NCBI GenBank assembly: GCA_003513495.1
Contig: DOPM01000019.1
Coordinates: 101,134 to 165,133 of the forward strand
DNA: 64,000 nucleotides
Reading direction: 5' to 3'
Source: Desulfosporosinus sp.
GTDB lineage: Bacteria; Bacillota; Desulfitobacteriia; Desulfitobacteriales; Desulfitobacteriaceae
A program made the position numbers and the translations under genes. The notes under the pieces were generated by a model. The model saw only the letters and a program-made list of their open reading frames with translations, was not told where the DNA came from and did not search any database. This document shows, piece by piece, positions 18,563 through 27,719 of this stretch (within the stretch, counting starts at the first letter, position 1; each line of letters starts with the position of its first letter).

Positions 18563-19408
18563 CTATTTAGTGTAAAAAAGCGCTAGTGTTCCTGGTCCTG
18601 TGTGGCTTCCCACAACGCAACCAATATCACTAATCCAAATATCTTTCACTTTAAACCGTTGCTTAATTTCATCTGCTAAGATTTGAGCATCCTTAAAACA
18701 AGCTGAATGAGATATTCCGATCACTTGTTGCTCAGGATTAGCAATCTCTTGTTCCATAACATTCACTAATTTACGAATAGCAGCTCGGCGAGTTCGAACT
18801 TTGGCATAAGGTTCAATCGTTCCTTGAGGGGTAAAATGCAAAACAGGTTTGACATCAAGTAGTCCCCCAATAAACCCAGCCGGTTTGCTAATCCTTCCCC
18901 CTTTAACGAGGTAGTCAAGAGTGTCTAAGGTGAAAACATAACGCATGTTATTGCGGTACTTTAAGATAGTCTCTTTTACCTCAGACCATGAAGTCGCTGA
19001 TTCTAAGGCAGTCTTGGCGAAAAGAGCCAGTAATCCATATCCAAATGAAGCACCTAAGCTATCAATTATATGGACCCTTTCCGGAGCTGAGCACATTTCA
19101 CGAATCATTTGAGCCGTGGAAAAGGTAGCACTTAAACCGGATGAAAGATGAATTGCTACCACTTCATGCCCTTCGGCTAAGGTTTTTTCGTATTGTTCCA
19201 ACAATGAATTCGGATTAGGCTGAGATGTTTTAGGAAGTTCTTTAAAGGAATCAAATTGGGCATAAAAATCCTTGGTTTCTAAATTAACTCCTTCTAAATA
19301 AGTCTTATCATCAATGGTTACAGGCATTGGAACAACTATGATTCCAGCTGTAGTTGCTTTGTCTATGGGGATATCAGACGAACTATCAACAATTACTTTG
19401 AAGGACAC
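18563..19408 (-). CDS. DegV family fatty-acid-binding protein
   Basis: 281 residues from GTG 19408; GGAGGTG lies 6 nt upstream, and the longer frame to 19426 would run through it. DegV/FakB proteins bind a fatty acid and present it to FakA kinase. Seen here are VIVDSSSDIP, TSQPNPNSLLEQYE, IHLSSGLSATFSTAQ, DSLGASFGYGLL and GGRISKPAGFIGGLLDVKPVL, all typical. No fakA is nearby. Monocistronic by its spacing. Confidence 0.9.
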   Translation of the reverse strand: MSFKVIVDSSSDIPIDKATTAGIIVVPMPVTIDDKTYLEGVNLETKDFYAQFDSFKELPKTSQPNPNSLLEQYEKTLAEGHEVVAIHLSSGLSATFSTAQMIREMCSAPERVHIIDSLGASFGYGLLALFAKTALESATSWSEVKETILKYRNNMRYVFTLDTLDYLVKGGRISKPAGFIGGLLDVKPVLHFTPQGTIEPYAKVRTRRAAIRKLVNVMEQEIANPEQQVIGISHSACFKDAQILADEIKQRFKVKDIWISDIGCVVGSHTGPGTLALFYTK

Positions 19409-19479
19409 ATAGCACACCTCCAACAAAAAGATAACTTAATTTTTATTCGTGGGTGGGCAATAAATCTCCTGCAATCTAC

Positions 19480-19510
19480 AAAAAAATAAAGCCCATCAAA
19501 GCGATAGGCT
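19480..19510 (-). terminator. Rho-independent terminator after a 38-aa ORF
   Basis: On the minus strand AGCCTATC pairs with GATGGGCT (19503-19510 with 19490-19497, one G-U, 5-nt loop), followed by TTATTTTTTT. It ends the short gene at 19560-19676. Confidence 0.8.
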
Positions 19511-19559
19511 AATTCTTACTTAATTATGAAGTTTAACACAGGTAAGAATGAGGATGATC

Positions 19560-19676
19560 TTAGAACTTTTGGATGATTGCATGGTGCCCGAGGGTAGCCA
19601 TTAGGTTTGAAAGTTCCTGCTTCTTCACAACTCGATAGTTTACTTCTTCTCCTTCAATCCAAGTAACAAGAAACAT
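19560..19676 (-). CDS. Small protein of 38 residues, unknown function
   Basis: Reads MFLVTWIEGEEVNYRVVKKQ and ends GHHAIIQKF. It has a ribosome site (GAAGGGATTGT) just before ATG 19676, a stop at 19560 and a good terminator about 50 bp later, so it looks like an independent short gene between degV and the thioesterase gene. No domain recognised; the sequence is soluble and would fit a small beta-strand/helix fold. Confidence 0.65.
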   Translation of the reverse strand: MFLVTWIEGEEVNYRVVKKQELSNLMATLGHHAIIQKF

Positions 19677-19758
19677 ACAATCCCTTCTCTCCTTGTATTA
19701 TGTATACATAATACCACGTAAGATAGGATAACACAATCACTTTATCAATAACTTTTAT

Positions 19759-20196
19759 CTATGATAAAGGCACCACTGAAGCAGTATGTTTTTCAAGGAT
19801 CGGTTGCAATCGCTGCCAAATTTCATATTTACGGACATCTGACGGACGGCCATTTTGGTTAATGAATACGTGAACTGTCTTTCCATCAGCCACAAGAGTT
19901 TCATCGCGATAGACGTGATAAGTAAAGGTAACGCTTCGGGACGTCATACTCTCAACTTTTGTAACGATTACTAGTTCATCGTCGTAGCGAGTAGGTTTTC
20001 GATAACGACAATTTGCTTCCACTACGGCTAACCCCAACCCTTGTTTCTCAAACTCGGTATAAGGAAGATTTAAATCTCGAAATAATTCCGATCTGCCAAC
20101 TTCAAACCAGATAAGATAATTTGAATGATAGACTATTCCCATTTGATCTGTTTCCGCATAACGAACTCGCAAATTAGTATTTGAAGATAAAGCCAA
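19759..20196 (-). CDS. Acyl-CoA thioesterase, YbgC/FadM (4HBT hotdog) family
   Basis: 145 residues. Hotdog thioesterases of this group hydrolyse acyl-CoA esters. The signature RVRYAETDQMGIVYHSNYLIWFEVGRSELFR contains the conserved Asp-x-x-Gly-x-x-H/Y-N-Y active-site segment, and FTYHVYRDETLVADGKTVHVFINQNGRPS the second half of the fold. The start is TTG at 20196 with a weak upstream AGG. Substrate length is unknown; no Tol-Pal neighbours as in Gram-negative ybgC. Confidence 0.9.
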   Translation of the reverse strand: MALSSNTNLRVRYAETDQMGIVYHSNYLIWFEVGRSELFRDLNLPYTEFEKQGLGLAVVEANCRYRKPTRYDDELVIVTKVESMTSRSVTFTYHVYRDETLVADGKTVHVFINQNGRPSDVRKYEIWQRLQPILEKHTASVVPLS

Positions 20197-20263
20197 TTTA
20201 ATAACCTACTTTCAAGTGTATTTAAGATTGATTCATGCTAGCTATGCTTTCTAGGAGAGAAAA

Positions 20264-20292
20264 TTGTAATTAATTATACCTAATGGTATAAT
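20264..20292 (+). promoter_or_regulatory. Sigma-A-type promoter of the DUF896 gene
   Basis: TTGTAA (20264-20269), 17-bp spacer, TATAAT (20287-20292). It lies 44 bp upstream of the TTG start of the small plus-strand gene. Both hexamers and spacing match the vegetative consensus. Confidence 0.75.
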
Positions 20293-20335
20293 GTGCAAAA
20301 CATTGATTGACAGGATAAAAGGAGGACTCTTTCCC

Positions 20336-20530
20336 TTGAGTATTTCACCAATGCAAGTAATTATCGAACGAATAAATGAGTTGTCCAAGAAGCAACGATC
20401 GATTGGTTTAGAAGAATGGGAGCGTGCTGAACAAGAAGCCTTACGCCAAGAGTATTTGACATATATAAGAGAACAAGTTAAAGATACCTTGAGCAGAGCT
20501 CAAACCACACAGGATTCCCCTATCCAATAG
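20336..20530 (+). CDS. DUF896 (YnzC-like) small protein
   Basis: 64 residues from TTG 20336, preceded by AAAAGGAGG. The sequence ERINELSKKQRSIGLEEWERAEQEALRQEYLTYIREQVKDTLS matches the short helical-hairpin DUF896 family (B. subtilis YnzC), whose function is not established. An ATG at 20291 is in frame but precedes the ribosome site and overlaps the -10 hexamer, so it is rejected. Confidence 0.85.
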   Translation: MSISPMQVIIERINELSKKQRSIGLEEWERAEQEALRQEYLTYIREQVKDTLSRAQTTQDSPIQ

Positions 20531-20681
20531 CCCCACCAATTTGAGTATTCGACAATTTATTGCCAATCCCTTTTAAAAGATGAACATTCTCTGGATCTTG
20601 AAAATGTATTTGTTTTAAGCATTAGGCAAATAATAAGTAAGGATCAATAATCTAAGTATAGATTAAGGAGGAGGATCACCT

Positions 20682-20969
20682 TTGCCTGAACGTATTCTAA
20701 AGTATGGTGGAGTAAAATTCCGAAATCTTGTACCGCCAGTGAAAATCAACCGTTTTATTAATCGTTTACCGCGTAATAAGCGTGAGTCATTGTTTGAAAT
20801 CGCTACTGAACTTCAGCAAGCGGGACTCATCAGAGTCTTTAATGACCGATCACATAGTACTATTGATAAAGATACTATTGATAATCAGATGACTAATACA
20901 GGTAATTTTTCTCATGAAATCCAGGGACTAAAAAGACATACTGAAGATACCAAAACTCTTCCCAAGTAA
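20682..20969 (+). CDS. Conserved-looking small hypothetical protein (95 aa)
   Basis: TTG at 20682 directly after AGGAGGAGGATCACC. The N-terminal 60 residues (ERILKYGGVKFRNLVPPVKINRFINRLPRNKRESLFEIA...) are basic and look structured; the rest is polar and probably disordered. No family is recognised. It is followed by a good hairpin terminator, which supports a real gene. It may be cotranscribed with the DUF896 gene 150 bp upstream. Confidence 0.7.
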   Translation: MPERILKYGGVKFRNLVPPVKINRFINRLPRNKRESLFEIATELQQAGLIRVFNDRSHSTIDKDTIDNQMTNTGNFSHEIQGLKRHTEDTKTLPK

Positions 20970-20995
20970 TTTTTAACTAGGAGTACTGTTGAAAT

Positions 20996-21025
20996 AACGC
21001 GAATAGCCGATGGGCTATTCGCGTT
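20996..21025. terminator. Bidirectional terminator between the 95-aa gene and pyk
   Basis: AACGCGAATAGCC (20996-21008) pairs with GGCTATTCGCGTT (21013-21025), 13 bp with a 4-nt loop. Short U-rich runs follow on both strands, so it can serve the convergent gene pair. Confidence 0.8.
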
Positions 21026-21039
21026 TTAGGTAATTGGGT

Positions 21040-22776
21040 TTAAAGAATACTAACGGAACCTTCATACATCATACCAGTCAAGGCATCAACTGTTATCGTT
21101 TGTCCATTTGATACCTTAGTAAATGCCTGTTTAGCACCTACAATGGCTGGAATCCCATATTGTAAGGCTGAGATAGCCGCGTGGGAGGTCAAACCAGCCT
21201 CTTCGACGACTAATGCGCCAGCCCGTGCAATTAATGAAACAAAGCGCGTATCCGTAAACTCTGCAATTAGAATGTCTCCTTCATTAAAAACATCCTTTTC
21301 AGGAAATTTAACGTTTCGTGCAAATCCGGAATAAGATCTCCGCCCTATTCCGGTACCCTTGGACAGAATGTTCCCCATGATTTGAACTTTTATCATATTT
21401 GTCGATCCAACCTTACCAATAGGTACACCGGCAGTTATCACGACTACATCACCAGCCTGTATATAGTTATGTTTTAACGATGTATTTACTGTTACTGACA
21501 GCATTTCATCCGTTCCGGTGCTTTGAGGAACAAGAATAGGTTGGACACCCCATAGAAGAGCTAGTTTTCTAGCCGTCTTATCAAAAGGGGTTGCCGCAAT
21601 GATCATAGCCAAGGGGCGATACTTAGAGATCATCCGAGCAGTTAAGCCAGAATGGGTTGGAGTCAGGATAGCTGTGGCCTGAAGGTCCTTGGCAATCGTA
21701 TAACTTGCAAAACTGATTGCTTCAGCAACATTATGCTGAGCTTGCCGGGAGGATTGATTTTTGTTACAGGTTTTTTCAGTACGCACAGCAAGTTTATCCA
21801 TCATTTTCACAGCTTCAATGGGATATAGACCTGCTGCGGTTTCTCCGGAAAGCATAATCGCATCTGTTCCATCTAAAATTGCATTAGCTACATCACTTGC
21901 TTCAGCTCTTGTTGGTCTCGGTTGGCGTATCATAGAATCTAACATCTGAGTTGCGACAATAACAGGTTTACCTAGTAGATTACACTTACGAATCATTTCC
22001 TTCTGTCTGATGGGGACTTCTTCAACTGGAATTTCAACCCCCAGGTCACCACGTGCAACCATCAGTCCGTCAGCAACCTCAAGTATAGCGTCTAGATTAT
22101 TAATCCCTTCTTGACTCTCAATTTTAGCTATGATATGAACATCTGCTCCCATTTCTTCGACAACTCTGCGAACGTCCAAAATGTTTAAAGCTTTGCGCGT
22201 AAACGAAGCCGCGATAAAGTCAATACCCTGGGAAATTCCAAAGCGTATGTCTTCAATATCTCGTTCAGTTACAGCAGGCAGATCAATCAGTGCGTTTGGC
22301 GTATTAACTCCTTTTTGTGATTTTAGGATTCCGCCATTACGAATAATCGTACGAATAATTTCCGGTTCACTTGACGTAACTTCTAAATCTAGCTGACCAT
22401 CATCGATAAGAATATGGCTGCCTGGTTTGACTTTACGCCATAAATCAGGATAGGTGATTCCTACCCTTTGATGATTGCCAACGCTGTTGAGATCGGTATC
22501 CAGGATAAATTCCGATCCATTTTCTAGATTAATCCCCTTATCCGGAACTTTTCCAGTGCGTACTTCCGGACCTTTCGTGTCAAGTAATATCCCTAAATGC
22601 TTTCCGACCTTAGCTGCTTCTTCCTTTAAGATTGAAATTCTTCGACTATGCTCTTCATGAGTTCCGTGGGAAAAATTAAGTCGTGCAACATCCATACCGG
22701 CAGCTAGAAGTGCTTGAACCTGTTCCTTTGATTCACTTGCTGGACCAATTGTACAGACAATTTTAGTCCTTCTCAT
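21040..22776 (-). CDS. pyk: Pyruvate kinase with C-terminal phosphohistidine-swivel domain
   Basis: 578 residues. Converts PEP and ADP to pyruvate and ATP. Begins MRRTKIVCTIGPASES; the catalytic region has LNFSHGTHEEH, IAKIESQEG, MVARGDLGVEIP and the active-site segment TRAEASDVANAILDGTDAIMLSGETA. The last ~100 residues (ILIAEF...EAGLTSHAAISALQYGIPAIVG) are a PEP-utiliser mobile-domain homolog found in many Bacillus and Clostridia enzymes. ATG 22776 follows AGAAGGAGGATATAGGC. It lies 19 bp after gap and is probably cotranscribed with it. Confidence 0.97.
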   Translation of the reverse strand: MRRTKIVCTIGPASESKEQVQALLAAGMDVARLNFSHGTHEEHSRRISILKEEAAKVGKHLGILLDTKGPEVRTGKVPDKGINLENGSEFILDTDLNSVGNHQRVGITYPDLWRKVKPGSHILIDDGQLDLEVTSSEPEIIRTIIRNGGILKSQKGVNTPNALIDLPAVTERDIEDIRFGISQGIDFIAASFTRKALNILDVRRVVEEMGADVHIIAKIESQEGINNLDAILEVADGLMVARGDLGVEIPVEEVPIRQKEMIRKCNLLGKPVIVATQMLDSMIRQPRPTRAEASDVANAILDGTDAIMLSGETAAGLYPIEAVKMMDKLAVRTEKTCNKNQSSRQAQHNVAEAISFASYTIAKDLQATAILTPTHSGLTARMISKYRPLAMIIAATPFDKTARKLALLWGVQPILVPQSTGTDEMLSVTVNTSLKHNYIQAGDVVVITAGVPIGKVGSTNMIKVQIMGNILSKGTGIGRRSYSGFARNVKFPEKDVFNEGDILIAEFTDTRFVSLIARAGALVVEEAGLTSHAAISALQYGIPAIVGAKQAFTKVSNGQTITVDALTGMMYEGSVSIL

Positions 22777-22795
22777 GCCTATATCCTCCTTCTAG

Positions 22796-23806
22796 CTATA
22801 ACCCTTTTGTTACAATACGCTTTGCCAAATCTAAAATGCGATTCGAATAGCCCCATTCATTATCATACCAGGCTAAAACTTTAACCATGCGATCTCCCAT
22901 CATCATGGTCGATAATCCGTCTACAATAGCGCTGGCAGGATTCCCGTTAAAATCACGAGAAACAAGTGGTAATTCAGTATAAGCCAAATATCCCTTATAA
23001 TTACCCTGGGCTGCTTGCTGTAAAGCAGCGTTTACATCGTCTCGAGAAGTAGGCTTAGTTAAATTAGCGACAAAATCGACTAAGGAAACATTGGGAGTTG
23101 GTACTCTTACCGCGAGTCCATGCATTTTCCCTTTTAGTTCTGGTATTACTAGACTGACTGCTTTAGCGGCTCCGGTGGTTGTAGGGATCATGGATTGATA
23201 TGCAGCTCTAGATCGACGCCAGTCCTTATGTTCTAAGTCTAAAATACGTTGATCATTTGTAACTGAATGAGTTGTTGTCATCATTGCTTGTTCTATTCCA
23301 AAGGTTTCTAATAATACCTTAGCGACTGGAGCAAGACAATTCGATGTACAAGATGCATTTGAAATAATATGATGCTTTTGTGGATCATAAAGATTATCAT
23401 TAACACCCATAACGATTGTAATGTCTTCGTCTTTTGCCGGAGCTGAAATAAGCACTTTTTTAGCTCCGGCAGTGAGATGTTGTGCAGCATCCTCTCGCTT
23501 CGTGAAACGCCCGGTTGACTCAATAACGATATCAACTCCTAGCCTACTCCATGGTAAATCTAATGGACTTTTTTCAGCTAAAACTTCTATTCTTTGATCG
23601 TCAATCATCATAGTACTTCCATCAATTTCAACTGAATTAGAAAGAACTCCGTGAACTGAGTCATACTTAAACAAATGGGCTAATAAATCCGGACTTCCTA
23701 AATCATTGATGGCAACCACTTTGAAAGGCAGAGTCTGACTAAGGGCTGCTCTCAAAGTAAGTCTACCGATTCGACCAAACCCGTTAATTGCTACGTTTAT
23801 ACTCAC
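22796..23806 (-). CDS. gap: Glyceraldehyde-3-phosphate dehydrogenase, type I
   Basis: 336 residues. Oxidises glyceraldehyde-3-phosphate to 1,3-bisphosphoglycerate. NAD-binding GFGRIGRLTLRAAL, AINDLG (Asp after strand 2 favouring NAD+), catalytic cysteine in SNASCTSNCLAPVAKVL and the C-terminal WYDNEWGYSNRILDL are all present. The start is GTG at 23806 with AGGAGG upstream. The gap-pyk pairing is odd in that pgk, tpi and eno are not adjacent; a second gap elsewhere cannot be excluded. Confidence 0.97.
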   Translation of the reverse strand: MSINVAINGFGRIGRLTLRAALSQTLPFKVVAINDLGSPDLLAHLFKYDSVHGVLSNSVEIDGSTMMIDDQRIEVLAEKSPLDLPWSRLGVDIVIESTGRFTKREDAAQHLTAGAKKVLISAPAKDEDITIVMGVNDNLYDPQKHHIISNASCTSNCLAPVAKVLLETFGIEQAMMTTTHSVTNDQRILDLEHKDWRRSRAAYQSMIPTTTGAAKAVSLVIPELKGKMHGLAVRVPTPNVSLVDFVANLTKPTSRDDVNAALQQAAQGNYKGYLAYTELPLVSRDFNGNPASAIVDGLSTMMMGDRMVKVLAWYDNEWGYSNRILDLAKRIVTKGL

Positions 23807-23998
23807 TTGTTAAACCTCCTATGAATTTCAAAATCTGTCATGCAAACAATACTCTCTTATACTACATAGATTTATAGGTAACCAGTTCCTTAAATATTTG
23901 ATATTGTTACTTTGTATCTATATAAAGGACCATTTTGTAATAAAGAGATTAAACTATTTACAGGTTATGATCTTATCTTTTTTATAATTCCCTAAAAA

Positions 23999-24025
23999 GA
24001 AAAAAACTTGCAAAGAATTGCAAGT
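23999..24025 (-). terminator. Rho-independent terminator after the tandem P-loop ATPase gene
   Basis: ACTTGCAA/TTGCAAGT stem (24006-24013 with 24018-24025, 4-nt loop) followed by a U-rich tract on the minus strand. It separates the ATPase gene from gap. Confidence 0.85.
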
Positions 24026-24046
24026 TCAGTACGAACACTTTATTAA

Positions 24047-25189
24047 TTACGAGTTTGTTTTTGGGCTTGTAGTAACAACGGCTACAGCTTCTTCAACATC
24101 ATATTCCAGGATCCTATCCAACACTGTTTTAAGTTTTTCCTCAACTTTCGAGAAATTCATCGCTGGTACATAGTACGTTTCTAGTAAGTCGTGAGTAGCC
24201 TTCGCTTTTGAAGAATGTTTAAGGGCCCTAGTAATATGTTGATTTACTCTGATCTGACAATCCCTAATATCTTCTCCGCATTCTTCCATTAGCTGACTCT
24301 TATCAACACTTTCTTCAAAATCCAGGGTTATCCTTTTACCGTTAAAATTAGGAGTATAAGCATAGGGTTCAGCATCAATAACCATGGCTATTTGAAGATC
24401 TGGAAGAATAATAAGGTCCAATTGCTCAGGGTCAAGGGTATTATGATAATACTCAATATCTAGGCCGTAAGTCTTTCCTCGCTCTGCAATTTTTGAAAGG
24501 AATGTGGACTTTCCCGTTCCCGGTTGCCCTTTGAGTATATAGAGAGTCTCTGTTCCCTTTAGCAGCGAATCAATAAACTGTGTTTTTCCTTGCGGAGTAT
24601 GACCCCAAGCAAATAGATGACGTTCTTTACTCCGGTCTTTAGGGGGGATTTTAAAGATGTCTCGTTGAACTCGTAAGGTCATCTGATTAATCTGATTCCA
24701 ATCCTGGTAGGATGAGGTATAATGTTTCCACTCACTTAAGGCAATTTCAGCTTCTTTTAAGGCAAAATACGCTCGAGGGAAATAACCTGAGGCCTTTGCA
24801 CTGCAGGCGATAATTTTATCTCTGGCTTTTTTAAGCATGTCTTCGTTCCAATATTCACCAAGGTTGATAATTTCGTCTACTGCGCCTGGGTTTTTCGGAT
24901 CCACGATATGAGGTGCTGTTCCATCTAATAAACCAATTTTAAGTTTAGGAATGACAACTCCATCAATCGATCCATTATCCGAAGAACAACAATGATACTC
25001 AATTTCGTAACCGCGATCTAACATAGCTTGAGCAATCTTTTTCATAAAGGATGATTTCCCTACACCGGGTCCCCCTTTGAGGACAAAGATATGGTTGGCG
25101 TCTTGTTCAATCAAATAGTGATAGAATGAGTAAAATCCTTGGGATGTAACGGCACCAGGAAACATTTTCTTTATATGTGCATTAGACAT
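24047..25189 (-). CDS. Tandem P-loop ATPase of unknown function
   Basis: 380 residues from ATG 25189, preceded by GGAAAGGAGATTTCTAC; the longer frame to 25303 precedes this site. Two P-loops are present, GGPGVGKSS at residues 39-47 and GQPGTGKST near residue 220, each followed by a similar layout (IEYHCCSSD..., IEYYHNTLDPEQLD...) and then LIILPDLQIAMVIDAEPY or VVIPKLKIGLLDGTAPH. The two halves therefore look like an ancient internal duplication. Clostridia and Bacillus have proteins of this layout annotated only as ATPase. Its role is unknown; monocistronic. Confidence 0.75.
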   Translation of the reverse strand: MSNAHIKKMFPGAVTSQGFYSFYHYLIEQDANHIFVLKGGPGVGKSSFMKKIAQAMLDRGYEIEYHCCSSDNGSIDGVVIPKLKIGLLDGTAPHIVDPKNPGAVDEIINLGEYWNEDMLKKARDKIIACSAKASGYFPRAYFALKEAEIALSEWKHYTSSYQDWNQINQMTLRVQRDIFKIPPKDRSKERHLFAWGHTPQGKTQFIDSLLKGTETLYILKGQPGTGKSTFLSKIAERGKTYGLDIEYYHNTLDPEQLDLIILPDLQIAMVIDAEPYAYTPNFNGKRITLDFEESVDKSQLMEECGEDIRDCQIRVNQHITRALKHSSKAKATHDLLETYYVPAMNFSKVEEKLKTVLDRILEYDVEEAVAVVTTSPKTNS

Positions 25190-25282
25190 GTAGAAATCTC
25201 CTTTCCTCTTTAGCGTCTGCACACCATTTTTATTCAGATAGACTAGTTTTAGTTCCTGTTTTCTAAAATATTCATAACGCGA

Positions 25283-25510
25283 AGACACTGTCTTCGCACG
25301 CATAAGTCCTTCTTGCAGACACTGTCTTCACAGGCGTTTGCTTTCTTGCAGGTATACTGCTGCAGTAATTTCTAAGAAATACCGAGACATGCGCGTGGGT
25401 ATTTAAGGTAATGTCGAAACGAAGGTGCTTGTCGTTCTGAACGCAGTGAAGAATCTATCCCGCTTCCGAAAACTTGGGTTAATAAGATCCTTCGCTGCGC
25501 TCAGGATGAC
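25283..25510. repeat. Intergenic region with tandem near-repeat and a full copy of the dispersed palindrome
   Basis: AGACACTGTCTTC occurs at 25283-25295 and 25317-25329, each followed by a related CTTCTTGC/TTTCTTGC tail (34-bp period). The palindromic repeat arms are 25431-25455 (GTCGTTCTGAACGCAGTGAA...) and 25486-25510 (GATCCTTCGCTGCGCTCAGG...), 20 of 25 complementary. The gap of about 420 bp between the ATPase and the Fe-S oxidoreductase gene holds no ORF of note. Confidence 0.6.
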
Positions 25511-25555
25511 ATGAGTAAAAGGGTACCTCAAACCTTATACTTCAGATAAATATAT

Positions 25556-25588
25556 GAAAAGACCAACTGATCATGATCAGTTGGTCTT
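25556..25588 (-). terminator. Rho-independent terminator of the etfBA-Fe-S oxidoreductase operon
   Basis: A perfect 30-nt palindrome (AAGACCAACTGATCA and its complement, 25559-25588) lies 22 bp past the oxidoreductase stop and is followed by UUUUCAUAUA on the minus strand. Confidence 0.8.
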
Positions 25589-25610
25589 CGGTAATTCTTC
25601 GATACTGGTT

Positions 25611-27653
25611 TTACAACGCTTTTTCTAAAATCTCTGCTACATCTAGTGCCTTCATTTGTTCCCCAGCTTCTCGTGCAGCAATTCCGTCGGCAAACATAGT
25701 AAGACAGAACGGACAAGCGGTGCCAACATAGTCAGGTTTAACAGCGATAGCCTGATCTGTACGCATTTCATTAATACGTTGTCCTTCGTGTTCTTCCAGC
25801 CACATACGGCCTCCACCAGCTCCACAACAGAAACTTTTCTCGCCAGTATGTGACATTTCTTTGAGACTTAACCCGACTGCTTTAAGTAATTCACGTGGTT
25901 GTTCGTAAATTTCATTATAGCGGCCTAGGTAACATGAATCGTGATAGGTCACTGATTTTCCATCTGAGTTCGATAGTTTCAGTTTGCCGGATTTGACCAA
26001 GTCTAACAGGAAGACGGTGTGGTGAATAACTTCGAAGTTTCCACCGAATTGTGGGTATTCATTCTTTAAGAAGTTATAGCAGTGTGGGCATTGAGTAATA
26101 ATTTTCTTAACGCCATAACCATTCATAACCTCAATGTTTTCAGTGGCTAAGGAATAGAATAAATACTCATTTCCTAACTTACGAGCGGAGTCACCGCAGC
26201 ATTTTTCTTCATTTCCAAGTATGGCAAAATTAACACCTGCAGCTTGGAGCAACTTGACAAGGGCTGCTGAAACTTTTTGATTACGTGCATCAAATGCTCC
26301 GGAGCAACCGGGCCAATATAAATACTCAGCGTCTGGGGCTTCTTCAAACGTTTTAACCCCTAGGCCTGTAAGAAAATCAGCACGTGTACTCCAACCAATC
26401 CCCCATGGGTTACCGTTATTTTCCATATTACGGAAGGCAAGTTGAGCCTCAGATGGGAACCGTGTCTCCATAAGAACAAGGTTACGACGCATATCAATCG
26501 TTTTGTCAACATGTTCTACGAACACTGGACATTGTTGTTCGCAAGAACGACAGGTTGTACAAGCCCAAAGATCATCCTCAGGGATAACTTCGCCAATGAG
26601 GGCTCTACCAGTCCACTCTTCAGTCTCTTCAGCCTCGCTTGCAGCAGCAGCTTCTTGACCAGCAGCCTGGGCTAATCCTTTTGCTTCAACTTGGAGAGCC
26701 GCACCGGTTTCTTCCATCAGAACCCGCATATCTTGAATAATACGTTTTGGACTTAAGTGTTTACCGCTTAGGTAAGCAGGGCAGTTATCTTGACAACGTC
26801 CGCAACGCAAGCAAGCATCCGTATTGAACAATGTTTTCCAAGAAAACTCACGTAATTGGCTTTTACCAAAGGTTTCAAGGTTCTCATCTTCAAAGTCAAT
26901 GAGTTCAGGTATCCCAATAGGTCCACGATTACGGAAGAACTGATTGAGTGGTCCCAATAGAATATGAAAAAGCTTAGAGTATGAGAAATATGCAATGAAG
27001 GCCATCGCTAAGACAAGATGGAGCCACCAGAGGAAAACGTGTAAGGACAAGAGTTGGGCTTCATTAAGTAAGGCTTTTAATGGAACAGCCATCCACTGTC
27101 CAACAAAGGCATACGCTGCCCAAGGATCAGGCACTACAGCCATACGTGCTCCTTGGATAACAAAACCCGTCAAAAGAATAGCAAATAATAACGCAAGGGT
27201 GATAGCATCATCTGCTTTATTATCTAAACGATCGGGTCTTTGAATATACCGTCTGTAAGCAGCGATGAGGATGGCGATAAGAGCTGCAAGTCCAAATAAG
27301 TTAGCTGTTACTTTAATGAAAAGATAAAGCCAACCATGAAATATGTTTAATGAGAAATCCGCTTGTACTGTGATAACGGCAGTTGCAAAAGCTAGAAATA
27401 AAAATCCATAGAATATGCCAGCATGCATTAATCCAGGATAACCGTCCTTAAGAATTCGCTTATGGGCAAAGGTATAAACAAGAACGTCTTTAATTCCTGG
27501 CCATATATCTTTCCATCGATTCTCAGGCTGGCCCAGTTTCCAGAGCTGAAGCCGTTTATAGACTCCATAGCCAAAGATAGCAAGAGCAATGATAAAGAAT
27601 AAATAAAGCCAATTATGTCCTTCAATGTTCCAATACACTTGACGTGTTGCCAT
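25611..27653 (-). CDS. Membrane Fe-S oxidoreductase, EtfAB:menaquinone oxidoreductase (EMO) type
   Basis: 680 residues. An N-terminal membrane domain of about six helices (WLYLFFIIALAIFGYGVYKR onward), resembling the NarI-like cytochrome b subunit, is joined to a HdrD-like domain: two [4Fe-4S] ferredoxin motifs (CLRCGRCQDNCP and CTTCRSCEQQCP) and two CCG domains (KCCGDSARKLGNE; FCCGAGGGRMW). Such proteins accept electrons from EtfAB and pass them to menaquinone, for example in syntrophic fatty-acid oxidisers. Gene order etfB-etfA-this supports that role. Direction of electron flow cannot be read from sequence. ATG 27653 follows GAGGAGAGG. Confidence 0.88.
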   Translation of the reverse strand: MATRQVYWNIEGHNWLYLFFIIALAIFGYGVYKRLQLWKLGQPENRWKDIWPGIKDVLVYTFAHKRILKDGYPGLMHAGIFYGFLFLAFATAVITVQADFSLNIFHGWLYLFIKVTANLFGLAALIAILIAAYRRYIQRPDRLDNKADDAITLALLFAILLTGFVIQGARMAVVPDPWAAYAFVGQWMAVPLKALLNEAQLLSLHVFLWWLHLVLAMAFIAYFSYSKLFHILLGPLNQFFRNRGPIGIPELIDFEDENLETFGKSQLREFSWKTLFNTDACLRCGRCQDNCPAYLSGKHLSPKRIIQDMRVLMEETGAALQVEAKGLAQAAGQEAAAASEAEETEEWTGRALIGEVIPEDDLWACTTCRSCEQQCPVFVEHVDKTIDMRRNLVLMETRFPSEAQLAFRNMENNGNPWGIGWSTRADFLTGLGVKTFEEAPDAEYLYWPGCSGAFDARNQKVSAALVKLLQAAGVNFAILGNEEKCCGDSARKLGNEYLFYSLATENIEVMNGYGVKKIITQCPHCYNFLKNEYPQFGGNFEVIHHTVFLLDLVKSGKLKLSNSDGKSVTYHDSCYLGRYNEIYEQPRELLKAVGLSLKEMSHTGEKSFCCGAGGGRMWLEEHEGQRINEMRTDQAIAVKPDYVGTACPFCLTMFADGIAAREAGEQMKALDVAEILEKAL

Positions 27654-27719
27654 TCTTTCCTCTCCTCACCCTTTTATTTAAGGAAGCGCCTTGAGAGGCG
27701 CTTCGCTAAATGCTATTCC

